Assembly: GCF_001477625.1 (NCBI RefSeq)
Contig: NZ_CP013692.1
Location: 1,922,001-1,986,000 of the forward strand
Direction of reading: 5' to 3'
Origin: Paucibacter sp. KCTC 42545
GTDB taxonomy: Bacteria; Pseudomonadota; Gammaproteobacteria; Burkholderiales; Burkholderiaceae_C
Length of the DNA stretch: 64,000 nt
Made by a program: the position numbers and the translations under genes
Notes under the pieces: generated by a model
Databases searched by the model: none
Seen by the model: only the letters and a program-made list of their open reading frames with translations
Told to the model about the DNA's origin: nothing
Part shown: positions 1 to 8,386 of the stretch, in pieces
Numbering within the stretch: position 1 is the first letter of the stretch
How the letters are laid out: each line of letters starts with the position of its first letter

Positions 1-648
1 GGTGAAACCGTGGCCCTGGTCGGCCCCAGTGGCGCGGGCAAGAGCACGGTGTTCCAACTGCTCCTGCGTTTTTACGATGCCCAGCAGGGTCAGGTCTTGC
101 TCAACGGCGTCAACACCCAGCAGCTGAGCCTGCATGATTTGCGCGCCAGCATCGGCTTGGTGCCACAAGACAGCGTGATCTTCTCGAGCAGCGCGCTGGA
201 AAACATCCGCTACGGCCGCCCCGAGGCGACCGATGAACAAGTGATGGCAGCCGCCAAGGCGGCCTTTGCCGATGAATTCATCCGCGCCCTGCCCGAGGGC
301 TATCAAACCTTTTTGGGTGAGCGCGGCGTGCGCCTGTCAGGCGGCCAGCGGCAGCGCGTCAGCATTGCGCGGGCGATGCTGAAGAACCCGCCCTTGCTGC
401 TGCTGGACGAAGCCACCAGCGCGCTAGACGCCGAGAGCGAACGCATGGTGCAAGCCGCGCTGGAAGCTGCGATGCAAGACCGCACCACGCTCGTGATCGC
501 CCACCGCCTGGCCACCGTGCAGCGGGCCGACCGCATTGTGGTGCTGGAGCATGGCCGCATCGTCGAGCAAGGCACACATGCCGAGCTGACAGCAAAAGGC
601 GGGCTCTATGCCCGCCTGGCGGCCCTGCAATTTGACGCGGGCTATTGA
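1..648 (+). CDS. ABC transporter ATP-binding/permease protein, C-terminal part (5' end outside window)
   Basis: This is the nucleotide-binding domain of an ABC exporter; the reading frame is already open at base 1, so the transmembrane part lies upstream. Visible in order are Walker A (GPSGAGKST), a Q-loop (VPQD), the signature LSGGQRQR, Walker B with catalytic Glu (LLLLDEATS), a D-loop (SALD) and the H-loop (AHRLAT). The close match to the MsbA/half-transporter type suggests export of a lipid, drug or peptide, but the substrate cannot be told from this domain. The protein ends about 60 residues after the H-loop, normal for the family. Confidence 0.93.
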   Translation, partial: GETVALVGPSGAGKSTVFQLLLRFYDAQQGQVLLNGVNTQQLSLHDLRASIGLVPQDSVIFSSSALENIRYGRPEATDEQVMAAAKAAFADEFIRALPEGYQTFLGERGVRLSGGQRQRVSIARAMLKNPPLLLLDEATSALDAESERMVQAALEAAMQDRTTLVIAHRLATVQRADRIVVLEHGRIVEQGTHAELTAKGGLYARLAALQFDAGY

Positions 649-690
649 TCGATTCTTGTTTGTCGAATCGTCAGCCTCTGCGCCGCGGGC

Positions 691-1161
691 TCAGTAGCCC
701 TGAGCAGCAGACGCCGCGGCAGCGCTGGCTGCAGCTGCCGCCGCTTGATCCGCGACCTGGCCTTCGCGAGTCTGCACCACCACGCCGGGGGAGATCGAGA
801 TGTCATTGGTGATGGTCACGCCGGTCACGTAATTGCGGGTCTCGCCAAAGCAGCTGGTGGGCAGGCCCACTTTTTGTTCGTAGTGCAGCGCCACCCGGCG
901 ACCCATGACGGCATTGAGTTCCGCGGCAACCTTATCGTCCCGCACCGTGAATGTGAACTTCTCCACTTGCGAGGTGCCGGGCAGCGAAACCAGCGCCACT
1001 TCGCCTTCCCAGGTCTTGCAGATCCAGCCCTTGTACGAAAGCTTCTGGATCCAGCCGGCGCGCTCCCCCGAGGAATAGCTCCAGTTCAGCACAAAGGCGA
1101 AATAGGCCGCAATCAGCAGCACCAGCACAAGCAGGGGAAGAATCAGTCGTTTGAAAATCAT
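691..1161 (-). CDS. Small membrane-anchored hypothetical protein
   Basis: 156 residues. One N-terminal membrane segment (about residues 5-26, LILPLLVLVLLIAAYFAF) with a short basic start, then a soluble domain that should face the periplasm. Two cysteines (in KGWICKTW and LPTSCFGE) could form a disulfide. The tail is a run of Ala/Gln. I recognise it only as a conserved proteobacterial protein of unknown function. It stands alone on the minus strand, converging on the upstream ABC gene, about 180 bases beyond the next minus-strand gene and its terminator. Confidence 0.75.
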   Translation of the reverse strand: MIFKRLILPLLVLVLLIAAYFAFVLNWSYSSGERAGWIQKLSYKGWICKTWEGEVALVSLPGTSQVEKFTFTVRDDKVAAELNAVMGRRVALHYEQKVGLPTSCFGETRNYVTGVTITNDISISPGVVVQTREGQVADQAAAAAASAAAASAAQGY

Positions 1162-1272
1162 GATGGGTGGTTATTCGGTAGAAGCCGGATTGAGCCAATG
1201 ACGCGTCGGCTGCAAGAAGCGCATTGGACGCGATTTTTGGCCGCTGTTGCGCCCTGCCCGGCGGCGATGACG

Positions 1273-1318
1273 AAAAAAAGCCAGGGTTCAAGTCAGCTGA
1301 GGACTTGAACCCTGGCTT
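1273..1318 (-). terminator. Intrinsic terminator of the DUF4136 lipoprotein gene
   Basis: A perfect 15-bp stem (arms 1280-1294 and 1302-1316) with a 7-base loop, followed on the minus strand by a run of seven T (bases 1273-1279). It lies just past the stop of the minus-strand gene that ends at 1338. Confidence 0.9.
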
Positions 1319-1337
1319 GTGCCAGGACGGCTTTCGC

Positions 1338-1955
1338 TTACTTGGCTTGCACCGGCATAGGTGCCGTGGCTGGCAGCGGGAACTTGGCAAAAGCCGCCGC
1401 CACCGCGATATCGATGGCTTGCTTCAGCTGATCAACGTCTTTTTGGGTGACGCTGTCAGTGACCACGGCCTCCCAAACCATCTGCTTGCGGGCGGCGTCG
1501 ATCAGGTCCACATTGAGCGTACCTTCCTTGTAGCTGCTGACCTGGTCCTGGTACATCGGCCAGGTCGAGTACATGCCCGAGCGATAGCCGTAGTAGCCGC
1601 GGCTCATGCCCACACCCATGGTCGGCATGCTGGTGACCATCAGCTTGTCATTCAAGGCCGCGTTGAAGTTGATCAAAAGCTGCGGCGCATTGGGCTCGTA
1701 CTTCAGGCCGCGCGCTTCCAGCTCACGCTGCGAGGCCGCCTTCAGGTACTGCGACACGATGCTTTGATAGCCACCCTTGTCGGTGCCCAGCGGCGAGGCA
1801 AAACCGAAGGTTTTGTAGCTAGCGAAGTCAGTGCCTTGCGCAGCGTTCGCCTTGACCTCGGGGCCGCTGGCGCAGCCCGTCAGCAACAAACCCGTCGCCA
1901 GTAGTCCGGCGCTCAGCAGGGAGGAAATGGAAAACTTGGGCGCAGTGTTTGTCAT
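1338..1955 (-). CDS. DUF4136 domain lipoprotein
   Basis: 205 residues from the ATG at 1955, which has a good ribosome site (GGAGAG) about 8 bases upstream; the frame extends 18 bases further but without support. A lipoprotein signal ends in the lipobox LLTGC (Cys28). The rest fits the DUF4136 family: a conserved start around YKTFGF, a QLLINFNAAL strand and a YYGYRSGMY segment, with a terminal region predicting alternating strand and helix. Members are outer-membrane or periplasmic lipoproteins of unknown role. It is followed by a strong terminator and so is probably the last gene of its transcript. Confidence 0.85.
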   Translation of the reverse strand: MTNTAPKFSISSLLSAGLLATGLLLTGCASGPEVKANAAQGTDFASYKTFGFASPLGTDKGGYQSIVSQYLKAASQRELEARGLKYEPNAPQLLINFNAALNDKLMVTSMPTMGVGMSRGYYGYRSGMYSTWPMYQDQVSSYKEGTLNVDLIDAARKQMVWEAVVTDSVTQKDVDQLKQAIDIAVAAAFAKFPLPATAPMPVQAK

Positions 1956-1997
1956 GACAGGGCTCTCCTTCAAACGCTCAATGAATCAACAAGTGAA

Positions 1998-2615
1998 TTA
2001 CTTGACGGCGCGGCGTTCCACGCTAACGGCGGCGGCCTCGATGAACACGGCACGCACTTCTTGGCCCACTTTGATCTTGGCCAGATCGACGTTGTCAGGC
2101 GCCTTGACCGTGACGATGCGCTTGACACCGCGCAGCTTGACGGTGCGGGCCTGGCGGTCAATGCCTTCAACAACGGCCAGCACCTCGACCTTGCGGCCGG
2201 CCACGGCGCCGGGCAAGCCACCGACATTGCTCTTGCCATCGCTCATCGATTCAATCTTCTCGCGGATGCCGGTGGTGCTGGCCAGCGGCTCCAACTCCAC
2301 AGCCACGGCGGCGGCATAACGAATCACCAGGCCATCACCCACCCGCACTTGTTCGAAGTTAGGAATTGAGGCCGGCACGTCAACGCTCAAAAGCTTGCCC
2401 TGTTTGGTGCGCAAGACGATGCTGCGCTGGGCTTGGTCCAATTCCACCACTTTGGCGTGCAATTCGAATTCGCCACCCTTGGCGCGAACCGTATCGGTGG
2501 ACACCGTCGCCACGCCTGCGCTGGCTTGTGCATTCACCAGGCCGGGCATGGCCACGCTACCCACCAGGGCCAGGGCCAGGCTCAAGGCCTTCACGCGCGA
2601 AGAAATACTTGTCAT
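1998..2615 (-). CDS. Exported hypothetical protein with an internal duplication
   Basis: 205 residues with a Sec signal peptide (hydrophobic 9-24, cleavage near VNAQA). The mature part contains two copies of one beta-rich motif: about residues 50-105 (VVELDQAQRSIVLRT ... VRVGDGLVIRY) and about 143-200 (VVEGIDRQARTVKLRG ... IKVGQEVRAVF), separated by a linker rich in Ser and Gly. The repeated layout (V.xxD.xxRxVxLR, then KVGxxV) suggests a small barrel or OB-like fold used twice. No family name is recognised. It lies 43 bases before the DUF4136 gene on the same strand and may share its transcript. Confidence 0.75.
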   Translation of the reverse strand: MTSISSRVKALSLALALVGSVAMPGLVNAQASAGVATVSTDTVRAKGGEFELHAKVVELDQAQRSIVLRTKQGKLLSVDVPASIPNFEQVRVGDGLVIRYAAAVAVELEPLASTTGIREKIESMSDGKSNVGGLPGAVAGRKVEVLAVVEGIDRQARTVKLRGVKRIVTVKAPDNVDLAKIKVGQEVRAVFIEAAAVSVERRAVK

Positions 2616-2696
2616 TGCAAAAACTCCCAGTAAAAAAATTGCTCTTTGGGCAGCGCCTTTGGCGGCGTGCCTGGATGATTCATCAACAGCAAAAGC

Positions 2697-4307
2697 TTAA
2701 CGCAAGTACACGGCCTCAAAACGGGCCAAGACTTGTTGCGCCGCATTCAGCAACTCCAACTGCTGGCCCTGCAGGCGGTAGCTCGCCACATCGGCCAACA
2801 TGGCATGCACTTGCTGTTCCAAGGCCATCGCTGCAGGCGGGCAGGCCATCATGGTGCCGGCGAGTTGGCCGAATTTGAGTTGCCCGGTCGCGCCCAAGCG
2901 GTAGCTGCCCATCAAGCGATTGCAACCTGAAAAACCGGCCACGCGCTGGTCTTGCGCCAACAAAGTGATCTGCACCTCGCGGCCTTGCTCCTCGGGGCGC
3001 GGCACAGCCTTGCCTTTGAGTTCCAGCAGCTTCCAGTAGGTGTTGATCAGGCTCGCGGAAGCTGCTGCCGCCGCTGTTGCCTGTGCTGGTGACGCGGCAC
3101 CGCTGGCTTGATAGTCCGGCGGCACTTTCAAAACGGCCCGAACGGCACATCGCCCCTCGGCTTCGGCGCTGATGACTTGCTCCACCCAAAGCTGTTCGCC
3201 TGCGCCCGATGGCCCGGTGGCCCCGCCCTGCAGCCGGCCATCAATTTGCAGCAGCAAAGGGGCGTCCGAGTTGCCACGCAAGCGGCTGAACTCGGTCTTC
3301 AAGATGGAGAGCGCGCCCGATGCAGCGGCCACAGGCCAAGTCAGGCCGCTATCGCAATCGGTGAATCGGGCGGCGTCGCCGCGCCATTGCAACTCGCCCC
3401 GCCAGCGCAAAGTCTCGCTGATGGGATCAACTTGGGCCACTGCTCGCAAGACCGACGGGGATGCGGACACGATGGCCTTGCCTTCGGGACTCAACCAACT
3501 CAACTCAGCCGCTTGCACACCAGCAGGTTTGCTCAGAGCTAAAACGCGCTGCGCCATCCCAGAGCGCAAGACCAGCTTGCTGCCGCTATCTTGGCTGCTC
3601 CAGCGGCCATGCTCCAGAAACGGCCCGGCCGGTTTGCCCAGATAAAGGCTGCGCAGGCGGTAGAGACCATCGGGCCTGAGCGTCAAGGTCTGGGCGATGC
3701 CCTGGCAATCAGCACAGGGCACGATGCCCGCGAAACTGGCTGGCAGGGCTAAGCCCAGATCAGCGCCAAATGCTGCGCCGTCGGCTTGGGGCCTGCTGGC
3801 GGGAACCGCCTGCAATAGCAAATCCTGGCGCTTAGGCGCGCCTTGTGTCAGCACCGGATAGTGGCGGGTGCTGGTGAAGCGCTTCTGCCCGTCGACAAAA
3901 ATAGTGGCGCGAACACCGTAACGATGGCGGGAGTCGACCAATTCAGGAGCCACGGGGATCGCAAAAGCCAGCGGCACCTGCTTGCCGCCCAGCACTTGCT
4001 GATGTTCTGCCAGTACCTTGGCCGGCGCATCCATCAGCGACACGTCTTCCACCTTGACTTGCAGCACCGCACCCGGCGGCAAGGCGATGCGTTCACGGTA
4101 GCTGGCGCTGCCTTCGACCATCAGTGTTGTGGCGGCTGCCGTCTGGCTTGGCGCGGCCTTATCGGCGGCAACAACGGCCGTCGCCTGTGTGGCCAGCACG
4201 ATTGCCATGAACACAGAGGACACCGACATCGCCCCGCCAAGCGCTGCGCCCTGGCCCAACCGTGTACCAAAAAAATCATCCAAACCACGCGCGCCGCGCT
4301 TGCTCAT
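2697..4307 (-). CDS. YbaY / NlpE-like / META multidomain envelope protein
   Basis: 536 residues. After an unusually long N-terminal leader (hydrophobic segment about residues 30-48) three modules can be seen: a YbaY-like domain (about 60-165, with LPPGAVLQVKVEDVSLMDAP), an NlpE-like domain (about 190-400) carrying the family's CxxC in FAGIVPCADCQGI, and a C-terminal META/HslJ domain (about 425-535, FSGCNRLMGSYRL and GTMMACPPAAM). NlpE is a copper-response lipoprotein in enterobacteria and META proteins are heat-shock or secretion related; what the fusion does is not known. No lipobox is visible, so it may be periplasmic. Met27 is an alternative start that would give a more normal signal peptide. 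Confidence 0.82.
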   Translation of the reverse strand: MSKRGARGLDDFFGTRLGQGAALGGAMSVSSVFMAIVLATQATAVVAADKAAPSQTAAATTLMVEGSASYRERIALPPGAVLQVKVEDVSLMDAPAKVLAEHQQVLGGKQVPLAFAIPVAPELVDSRHRYGVRATIFVDGQKRFTSTRHYPVLTQGAPKRQDLLLQAVPASRPQADGAAFGADLGLALPASFAGIVPCADCQGIAQTLTLRPDGLYRLRSLYLGKPAGPFLEHGRWSSQDSGSKLVLRSGMAQRVLALSKPAGVQAAELSWLSPEGKAIVSASPSVLRAVAQVDPISETLRWRGELQWRGDAARFTDCDSGLTWPVAAASGALSILKTEFSRLRGNSDAPLLLQIDGRLQGGATGPSGAGEQLWVEQVISAEAEGRCAVRAVLKVPPDYQASGAASPAQATAAAAASASLINTYWKLLELKGKAVPRPEEQGREVQITLLAQDQRVAGFSGCNRLMGSYRLGATGQLKFGQLAGTMMACPPAAMALEQQVHAMLADVASYRLQGQQLELLNAAQQVLARFEAVYLR

Positions 4308-4566
4308 TGCCTAGCTCCTGCTTCATTCAACCAATCAAGAGAGCTTAGCGCCGATCTGTGTCAGCCAAGGGCTTAGGCTTAGGGGTACGAGCGCGTGCAA
4401 GGGTCGACCCGGGCGCTTTGAACCTTGCCTGCTGAAGCAGTCGAAGAACTGCCCACAAGCATCTTGGCGCAGGTCTTGCCGACCTGGCACAAGCCCGTGA
4501 GCCGCTATCTTCGCAAGCCAGTCCGGCCCCAGCCGCTGGCCTCACTTGTCATGCTTGGCTCAAGGC

Positions 4567-4941
4567 TCAAGGCTCAAGATCCGGCCCAAGCAGTTTCCAC
4601 TCTCCGTTAGGCTGCTTGCAGAAATTGAACACGCCTTCGCTGATCATCTTGCCGAATTGATTACGTACGCGCAGCTTGCGGCAGGCCTGACCTTTGTCTT
4701 GGTAGCGCGCCAGACCCCAAACGGCGCCTGAAGCGCGGGACTTGTCGTTCTTCCAGGCCTGCTCTTGCCCTTCGGCCTCGGCCAGCAAGGCTTTGTCGAT
4801 GCTGGCTTGCAGCAGGGCTTGGTCGGCGGCGTTGAAGCGGGTGAAGGGGTTATCTCGCATGACCTTGAAATCGCCCGCGGCAAACGCGCTCAAACTGGTG
4901 GCGGCAATCAGGATCAGAGTGGCAAATTTGGTTTTGATGAT
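4567..4941 (-). CDS. Short exported hypothetical protein, probable non-standard start codon
   Basis: The first usual start codon in the frame is TTG at 4893, giving 108 residues but cutting a signal peptide in half. Upstream codons 4941-4894 read I-I-K-T-K-F-A-T-L-I-L-I-A-A-T-S, a textbook Sec signal continuing into LSAFAAGDF, and the frame is closed by a TGA at 4960-4962 with no ATG, GTG or TTG between. I therefore place the start at the ATC of 4939-4941 (124 residues). The mature protein is helical, with cysteines in QACRKL and FNFCKQ, and ends in a YbjP/surface-antigen-like strand (GEWKLLGPD). Function unknown. Three tandem copies of GGCTCAA surround the stop. Confidence 0.6.
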   Translation of the reverse strand: MIKTKFATLILIAATSLSAFAAGDFKVMRDNPFTRFNAADQALLQASIDKALLAEAEGQEQAWKNDKSRASGAVWGLARYQDKGQACRKLRVRNQFGKMISEGVFNFCKQPNGEWKLLGPDLEP

Positions 4942-5021
4942 GACACCTGTGAGCGTAAGTCAGGGCCGATGGCGGCCAATGCGACTAAGGATAGCGGCAA
5001 ACCTCACTAGAATCAGCCCCC

Positions 5022-5867
5022 ATGAGCAGCAGCATCCCTAGCCCCCAAATTCCCGCCGGCGAGCGCCCGGTTCGCCGTCAATACGAAGACCTGATGGCCC
5101 ATGTTCAAGCGCACGGGGTGCTCAAACAAGACCGCACCGGCACCGGCACGCGCTCGGTGTTTGGCCACCAGATGCGCTTCGATCTGAGCGAAGGCTTTCC
5201 GCTGGTCACCACCAAGAAGGTGCACCTCAAGTCCATCATTCTTGAACTGCTGTGGTTTCTTCGCGGCGACGCCAATGTGGCGTGGCTGCAAGAGCGCGGT
5301 TGCACCATCTGGGACGAATGGGCCCGTGCGGACGGCAGCTTAGGCCCTGTTTATGGCGTGCAGTGGCGCAGCTGGCCCAAAGCCGACGGCAGCCACATCG
5401 ACCAGATCGCCGAAGTGATTAAGCAACTCAAGCACAACCCGGATTCGCGCCGCATCATCGTCAGCGCCTGGAATGTGGCCGAGCTGGACCAAATGGCCTT
5501 GATGCCTTGCCACGCTTTTTTCCAGTTCTATGTGGCCGATGGCAAGCTGTCTTGCCAGCTCTATCAGCGCAGTGCTGACATCTTCCTCGGCGTGCCATTC
5601 AACATCGCCAGCTATGCCTTGCTGACCCAGATGCTGGCGCAGCAATGTGACCTGGCCCTGGGTGATTTCATCTGGACCGGTGGCGACTGCCACATCTACA
5701 GCAACCATGCCGAGCAGGTGCAAACACAGCTGGCCCGCCAGCCCTTTGCCTACCCGACCATGCACATCAGGCGCCGCCCAGCCTCGATCTTCGACTACGA
5801 GTTCGACGACTTCGAGTTGCAAGACTATCAACACCACCCCGCCATCAAGGCGCCGGTGGCTGTATGA
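5022..5867 (+). CDS. thyA: Thymidylate synthase
   Basis: 281 residues. It methylates dUMP to dTMP with methylene-tetrahydrofolate, producing dihydrofolate. The catalytic cysteine is in [12 protein letters not shown], the dUMP-binding region in [20 protein letters not shown], and the conserved arginine pair in [10 protein letters not shown]. The C-terminus ends in the classic APVAV, which folds over the active site. About 17 residues precede the usual family start; the ATG at 5022 is the only upstream start candidate. It overlaps the dihydrofolate reductase gene by four bases (ATGA), so production and re-reduction of dihydrofolate are translationally coupled. Confidence 0.98.
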   Translation: MSSSIPSPQIPAGERPVRRQYEDLMAHVQAHGVLKQDRTGTGTRSVFGHQMRFDLSEGFPLVTTKKVHLKSIILELLWFLRGDANVAWLQERGCTIWDEWARADGSLGPVYGVQWRSWPKADGSHIDQIAEVIKQLKHNPDSRRIIVSAWNVAELDQMALMPCHAFFQFYVADGKLSCQLYQRSADIFLGVPFNIASYALLTQMLAQQCDLALGDFIWTGGDCHIYSNHAEQVQTQLARQPFAYPTMHIRRRPASIFDYEFDDFELQDYQHHPAIKAPVAV

Positions 5868-6373
5868 GCAGCTTCGGCACTGGCCCGCAGATCAGCTTGG
5901 TGGCGGGCGTGGCGCGCCACGGCGCGATCGGGCGTGACAACGCCTTGCTCTGGCGCTTGCCCGAGGACATGGCCCGCTTCAAGGCACTGACCCTGGGCGC
6001 GCCCGTCATCATGGGCCGCAAGACCTGGGATTCATTGCCAGTCAAGTTTCGCCCCCTGCCCGCGCGGCGCAATCTGGTCTTGAGCCGCAGCCCTGATCTG
6101 CAGCTCAGTGGCGCCGAGGTATTCGGCAGCCTGGAAGATGCGCTGGCGGCTTGCCGGGCTGAGGCTCGCGTGTCCATCATCGGCGGCGCCGATATCTATG
6201 CCCAGGCCCTGCCCTTGGCGCACCGCCTGGAGCTGACCGAGATTGATGCCGAGTTCGAGGCCGACAGCTTCTTCCCCGCCTGGGATCGCGGCCTGTTCAT
6301 CGAAACCTCACGAGAGCAACACAAGAGCGCGCAGGGTTGGCGCTATGACTTCGTCAGCTATCTGCGCCGCTGA
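5864..6373 (+). CDS. folA: Dihydrofolate reductase
   Basis: 169 residues, normal length. It reduces the dihydrofolate made by the preceding gene to tetrahydrofolate with NADPH. Visible are the N-terminal strand [21 protein letters not shown], the substrate-site acidic residue in [13 protein letters not shown], the NADPH motif MGRKTWDS and the [13 protein letters not shown] segment. Its ATG overlaps the thymidylate synthase stop codon, indicating one operon. Confidence 0.97.
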   Translation: MSSFGTGPQISLVAGVARHGAIGRDNALLWRLPEDMARFKALTLGAPVIMGRKTWDSLPVKFRPLPARRNLVLSRSPDLQLSGAEVFGSLEDALAACRAEARVSIIGGADIYAQALPLAHRLELTEIDAEFEADSFFPAWDRGLFIETSREQHKSAQGWRYDFVSYLRR

Positions 6374-6555
6374 GCAGGTACGGCTGCTGCGGCGAGCACA
6401 GCGAGCAAGGCGCGTCAAAATAGCCGGCGCACAACTCGCAAGCCTTGTGGCGCTTTAAAGAGTATTCACGCCCAGGCCGAAAAAGCGACAGCCCCGCCTC
6501 GCCCCTCAGCAATTGGCGGCGCAAGCAATTCACATACAAATACAGAGGAACGACG

Positions 6556-7134
6556 ATGTCTGGACATGGATTTCACGTACACGGCCCGCATGACCACGAG
6601 TTGGAGCATGCCAGTCAACACGACCCCAAGGGCCTGGCCGGCCAGTTGGCGGTGATCACCGCTGTCTTGGCCACGGTTGGCGCGATGTTTTCCTATATGG
6701 GCGGCGCCACGCAAGCCAATGCCGGCCTGTACAAGAACGACGCGGCCATCAAGAAGACCGAAGCCGCCAATCAATGGGCGCTCTATCAATCCAAGAGCAA
6801 TAAGCAAAACCTGGCCGAGTTGGCTGCGGCCTTGGTGGTGGACCCCAACCAGAAAGCCAAATATCTGGGCGAGCTGGACCGCTACAAGACCGAAAAGGCC
6901 GACATCAAGCTGGCAGCCGAAAAGCTTGAAGCCGAGTCCAAGAGCTTCGACGAAAAGAGCGAAGCCCAGATGCATGAGCATCACCGCTGGGCCCAGGCCA
7001 CCACGGCCTTGCAAGTCTCCATCGCCCTGGCCGCCATTGCCTTGCTGACCAAGAAGCGCTGGATGGAATGGGCCACCCTGGTGATGGGTGGCCTTGGCGT
7101 CACGCTTGGCGCGCTGGCCTGGTTCCATTTCTGA
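6556..7134 (+). CDS. DUF4337 family membrane protein
   Basis: 192 residues from the ATG at 6556, preceded by AGAGGA about 8 bases upstream. A His-rich N-terminus (HGFHVHGPHDHELEHASQH) precedes a first membrane segment (about 31-50), then a long charged, probably coiled-coil helix (about 60-150) and two close C-terminal hydrophobic stretches (about 153-190). This matches the DUF4337 family, whose role is unknown. The His-rich start could bind a metal, but that is only inference. It stands between folA and the exonuclease III gene with its own ribosome site. Confidence 0.85.
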   Translation: MSGHGFHVHGPHDHELEHASQHDPKGLAGQLAVITAVLATVGAMFSYMGGATQANAGLYKNDAAIKKTEAANQWALYQSKSNKQNLAELAAALVVDPNQKAKYLGELDRYKTEKADIKLAAEKLEAESKSFDEKSEAQMHEHHRWAQATTALQVSIALAAIALLTKKRWMEWATLVMGGLGVTLGALAWFHF

Positions 7135-7186
7135 GCTCGTCGTCGAAAACCACGCTCAACCCGACAACCTCCACCATCAATTCGCC

Positions 7187-7948
7187 ATGAAACTTGCCAC
7201 TTGGAACGTCAATTCCTTGACCGTCCGCCTGCCCCAGATGTTGGACTGGTTGAGCGCCAACCCCGTGGATGTGCTGGTGCTGCAGGAAACCAAGCAGACC
7301 GATGACAAGTTCCCTGCGGCAGAGATTGAAGCCGCCGGCTACAGCGTGCAATGGTTCGGCCAGAAGACCTATAACGGCGTGGCTTTGCTAAGCCGCAGTG
7401 GGGCACTGGAAGTGCAGAAGAACATTCCGGGCTTGGCTGACGAGCAAGCCCGGGTGATCGCCGGCACGGTGGATGGGGTGCGCTGCATCGGCGCCTATTT
7501 CCCCAACGGCCAGGCGCCCGATAGCGACAAATTCGTCTACAAAATGGGCTGGCTGACGGCGCTGCGCGAATGGGTGGCAGCCGAGTTGAAGGTCCACGAC
7601 AAGCTGGTGCTGATGGGTGACTTCAATATCGCCCCGGAAGACCGCGACGTCTACGACCCGGTGGCCTGGGCCGGTCAAATCCACTGCACGCCCGAGGAAC
7701 GCGCCCATTTCCAGGGCTTGCTGGATCTCGGCCTGGTAGACGCCTTCCGGCTGTTCGAGCAGCCGGCCAAGAGCTGGAGCTGGTGGGACTACCGCAATCT
7801 GGCCTTCCGCAAAAACCAAGGCCTGCGCATCGACCATATTCTGGTCAGCAAGGCACTGCAAGCGGGGGTCAAGTCTTGCCTGATCGACAAAGTGCCACGC
7901 AAGAACGAGCGACCCAGCGATCATGCACCGGTGGTGGTGGAGTTTTAA
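7187..7948 (+). CDS. xth: Exodeoxyribonuclease III / AP endonuclease (ExoIII family)
   Basis: 253 residues from the ATG at 7187, where family similarity begins (MKLATWNVNSLTVRLPQ). It cuts DNA at abasic sites and removes 3' blocking groups in base excision repair. The metal and catalytic residues of the exonuclease-endonuclease-phosphatase fold are present: the Asn in TWNVNS, the Glu in VLQETK, Asp and Asn in GDFNIAP, and the Asp-His pairs in RIDHILVS and SDHAPVVV. Length is typical of the short bacterial ExoIII group. Confidence 0.95.
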   Translation: MKLATWNVNSLTVRLPQMLDWLSANPVDVLVLQETKQTDDKFPAAEIEAAGYSVQWFGQKTYNGVALLSRSGALEVQKNIPGLADEQARVIAGTVDGVRCIGAYFPNGQAPDSDKFVYKMGWLTALREWVAAELKVHDKLVLMGDFNIAPEDRDVYDPVAWAGQIHCTPEERAHFQGLLDLGLVDAFRLFEQPAKSWSWWDYRNLAFRKNQGLRIDHILVSKALQAGVKSCLIDKVPRKNERPSDHAPVVVEF

Positions 7949-8023
7949 GTGAGGTCAGTGTTGGCGTGAAGGCGCAGCTGAAGCCGCGCCCGAACGAACC
8001 TTGACCTGGAACTGGGCCTGAAC

Positions 8024-8386
8024 CTACTTTGCAGCCGCGGCCGCTGCGCCGCCCGAGGCTTGTGAGACATAGCGAGCCAGCGCTGCCAACTCCGTCTCAC
8101 TCAGGTGCGGGAAGGCCGGCATATTGCCCAAGCCATTGCGCAGGGCGCGTTTGACCCGCTCCGCGTCGGGCTTGATTTCATCCAGCACCGGCCCCACCGC
8201 GCCTTCGCTTTGGGCGTCACGCAAGGTGTGGCATAGCGCGCAGGCAGGCTTGGCGCTCTTGGTGAAGAGCTGCTTGCCCAAATCGAATTCGGCTTGGCCA
8301 GCCTCAGCGGCACCCTGGGCCAGGGCCGAGGCTTGCACCCCAGCCAGACCCCAGAGCGCCATGATCACGAAGCGGCGCAATCTCAT
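8024..8386 (-). CDS. Small c-type cytochrome, SorB-like electron acceptor
   Basis: 120 residues. A Sec signal (about 1-24) leads into a single-heme class I cytochrome: heme site CALCH and a distal Met in GNMPAFPHLSE. It begins inside the stop of the sulfite dehydrogenase gene (ATGA, 8383-8386), so the two are translated together. In the SorAB type of sulfite dehydrogenase the small cytochrome takes electrons from the molybdenum subunit; the same role is inferred here. The C-terminus is a short Ala tail. Confidence 0.9.
   Translation of the reverse strand: MRLRRFVIMALWGLAGVQASALAQGAAEAGQAEFDLGKQLFTKSAKPACALCHTLRDAQSEGAVGPVLDEIKPDAERVKRALRNGLGNMPAFPHLSETELAALARYVSQASGGAAAAAAK

Noticed and set aside
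4345..4545. Minus-strand 66-codon frame in the 4.3-4.6 kb gap
   Set aside because: Arg/Pro/Ala-rich without ribosome site or signal; typical of non-coding GC-rich DNA.
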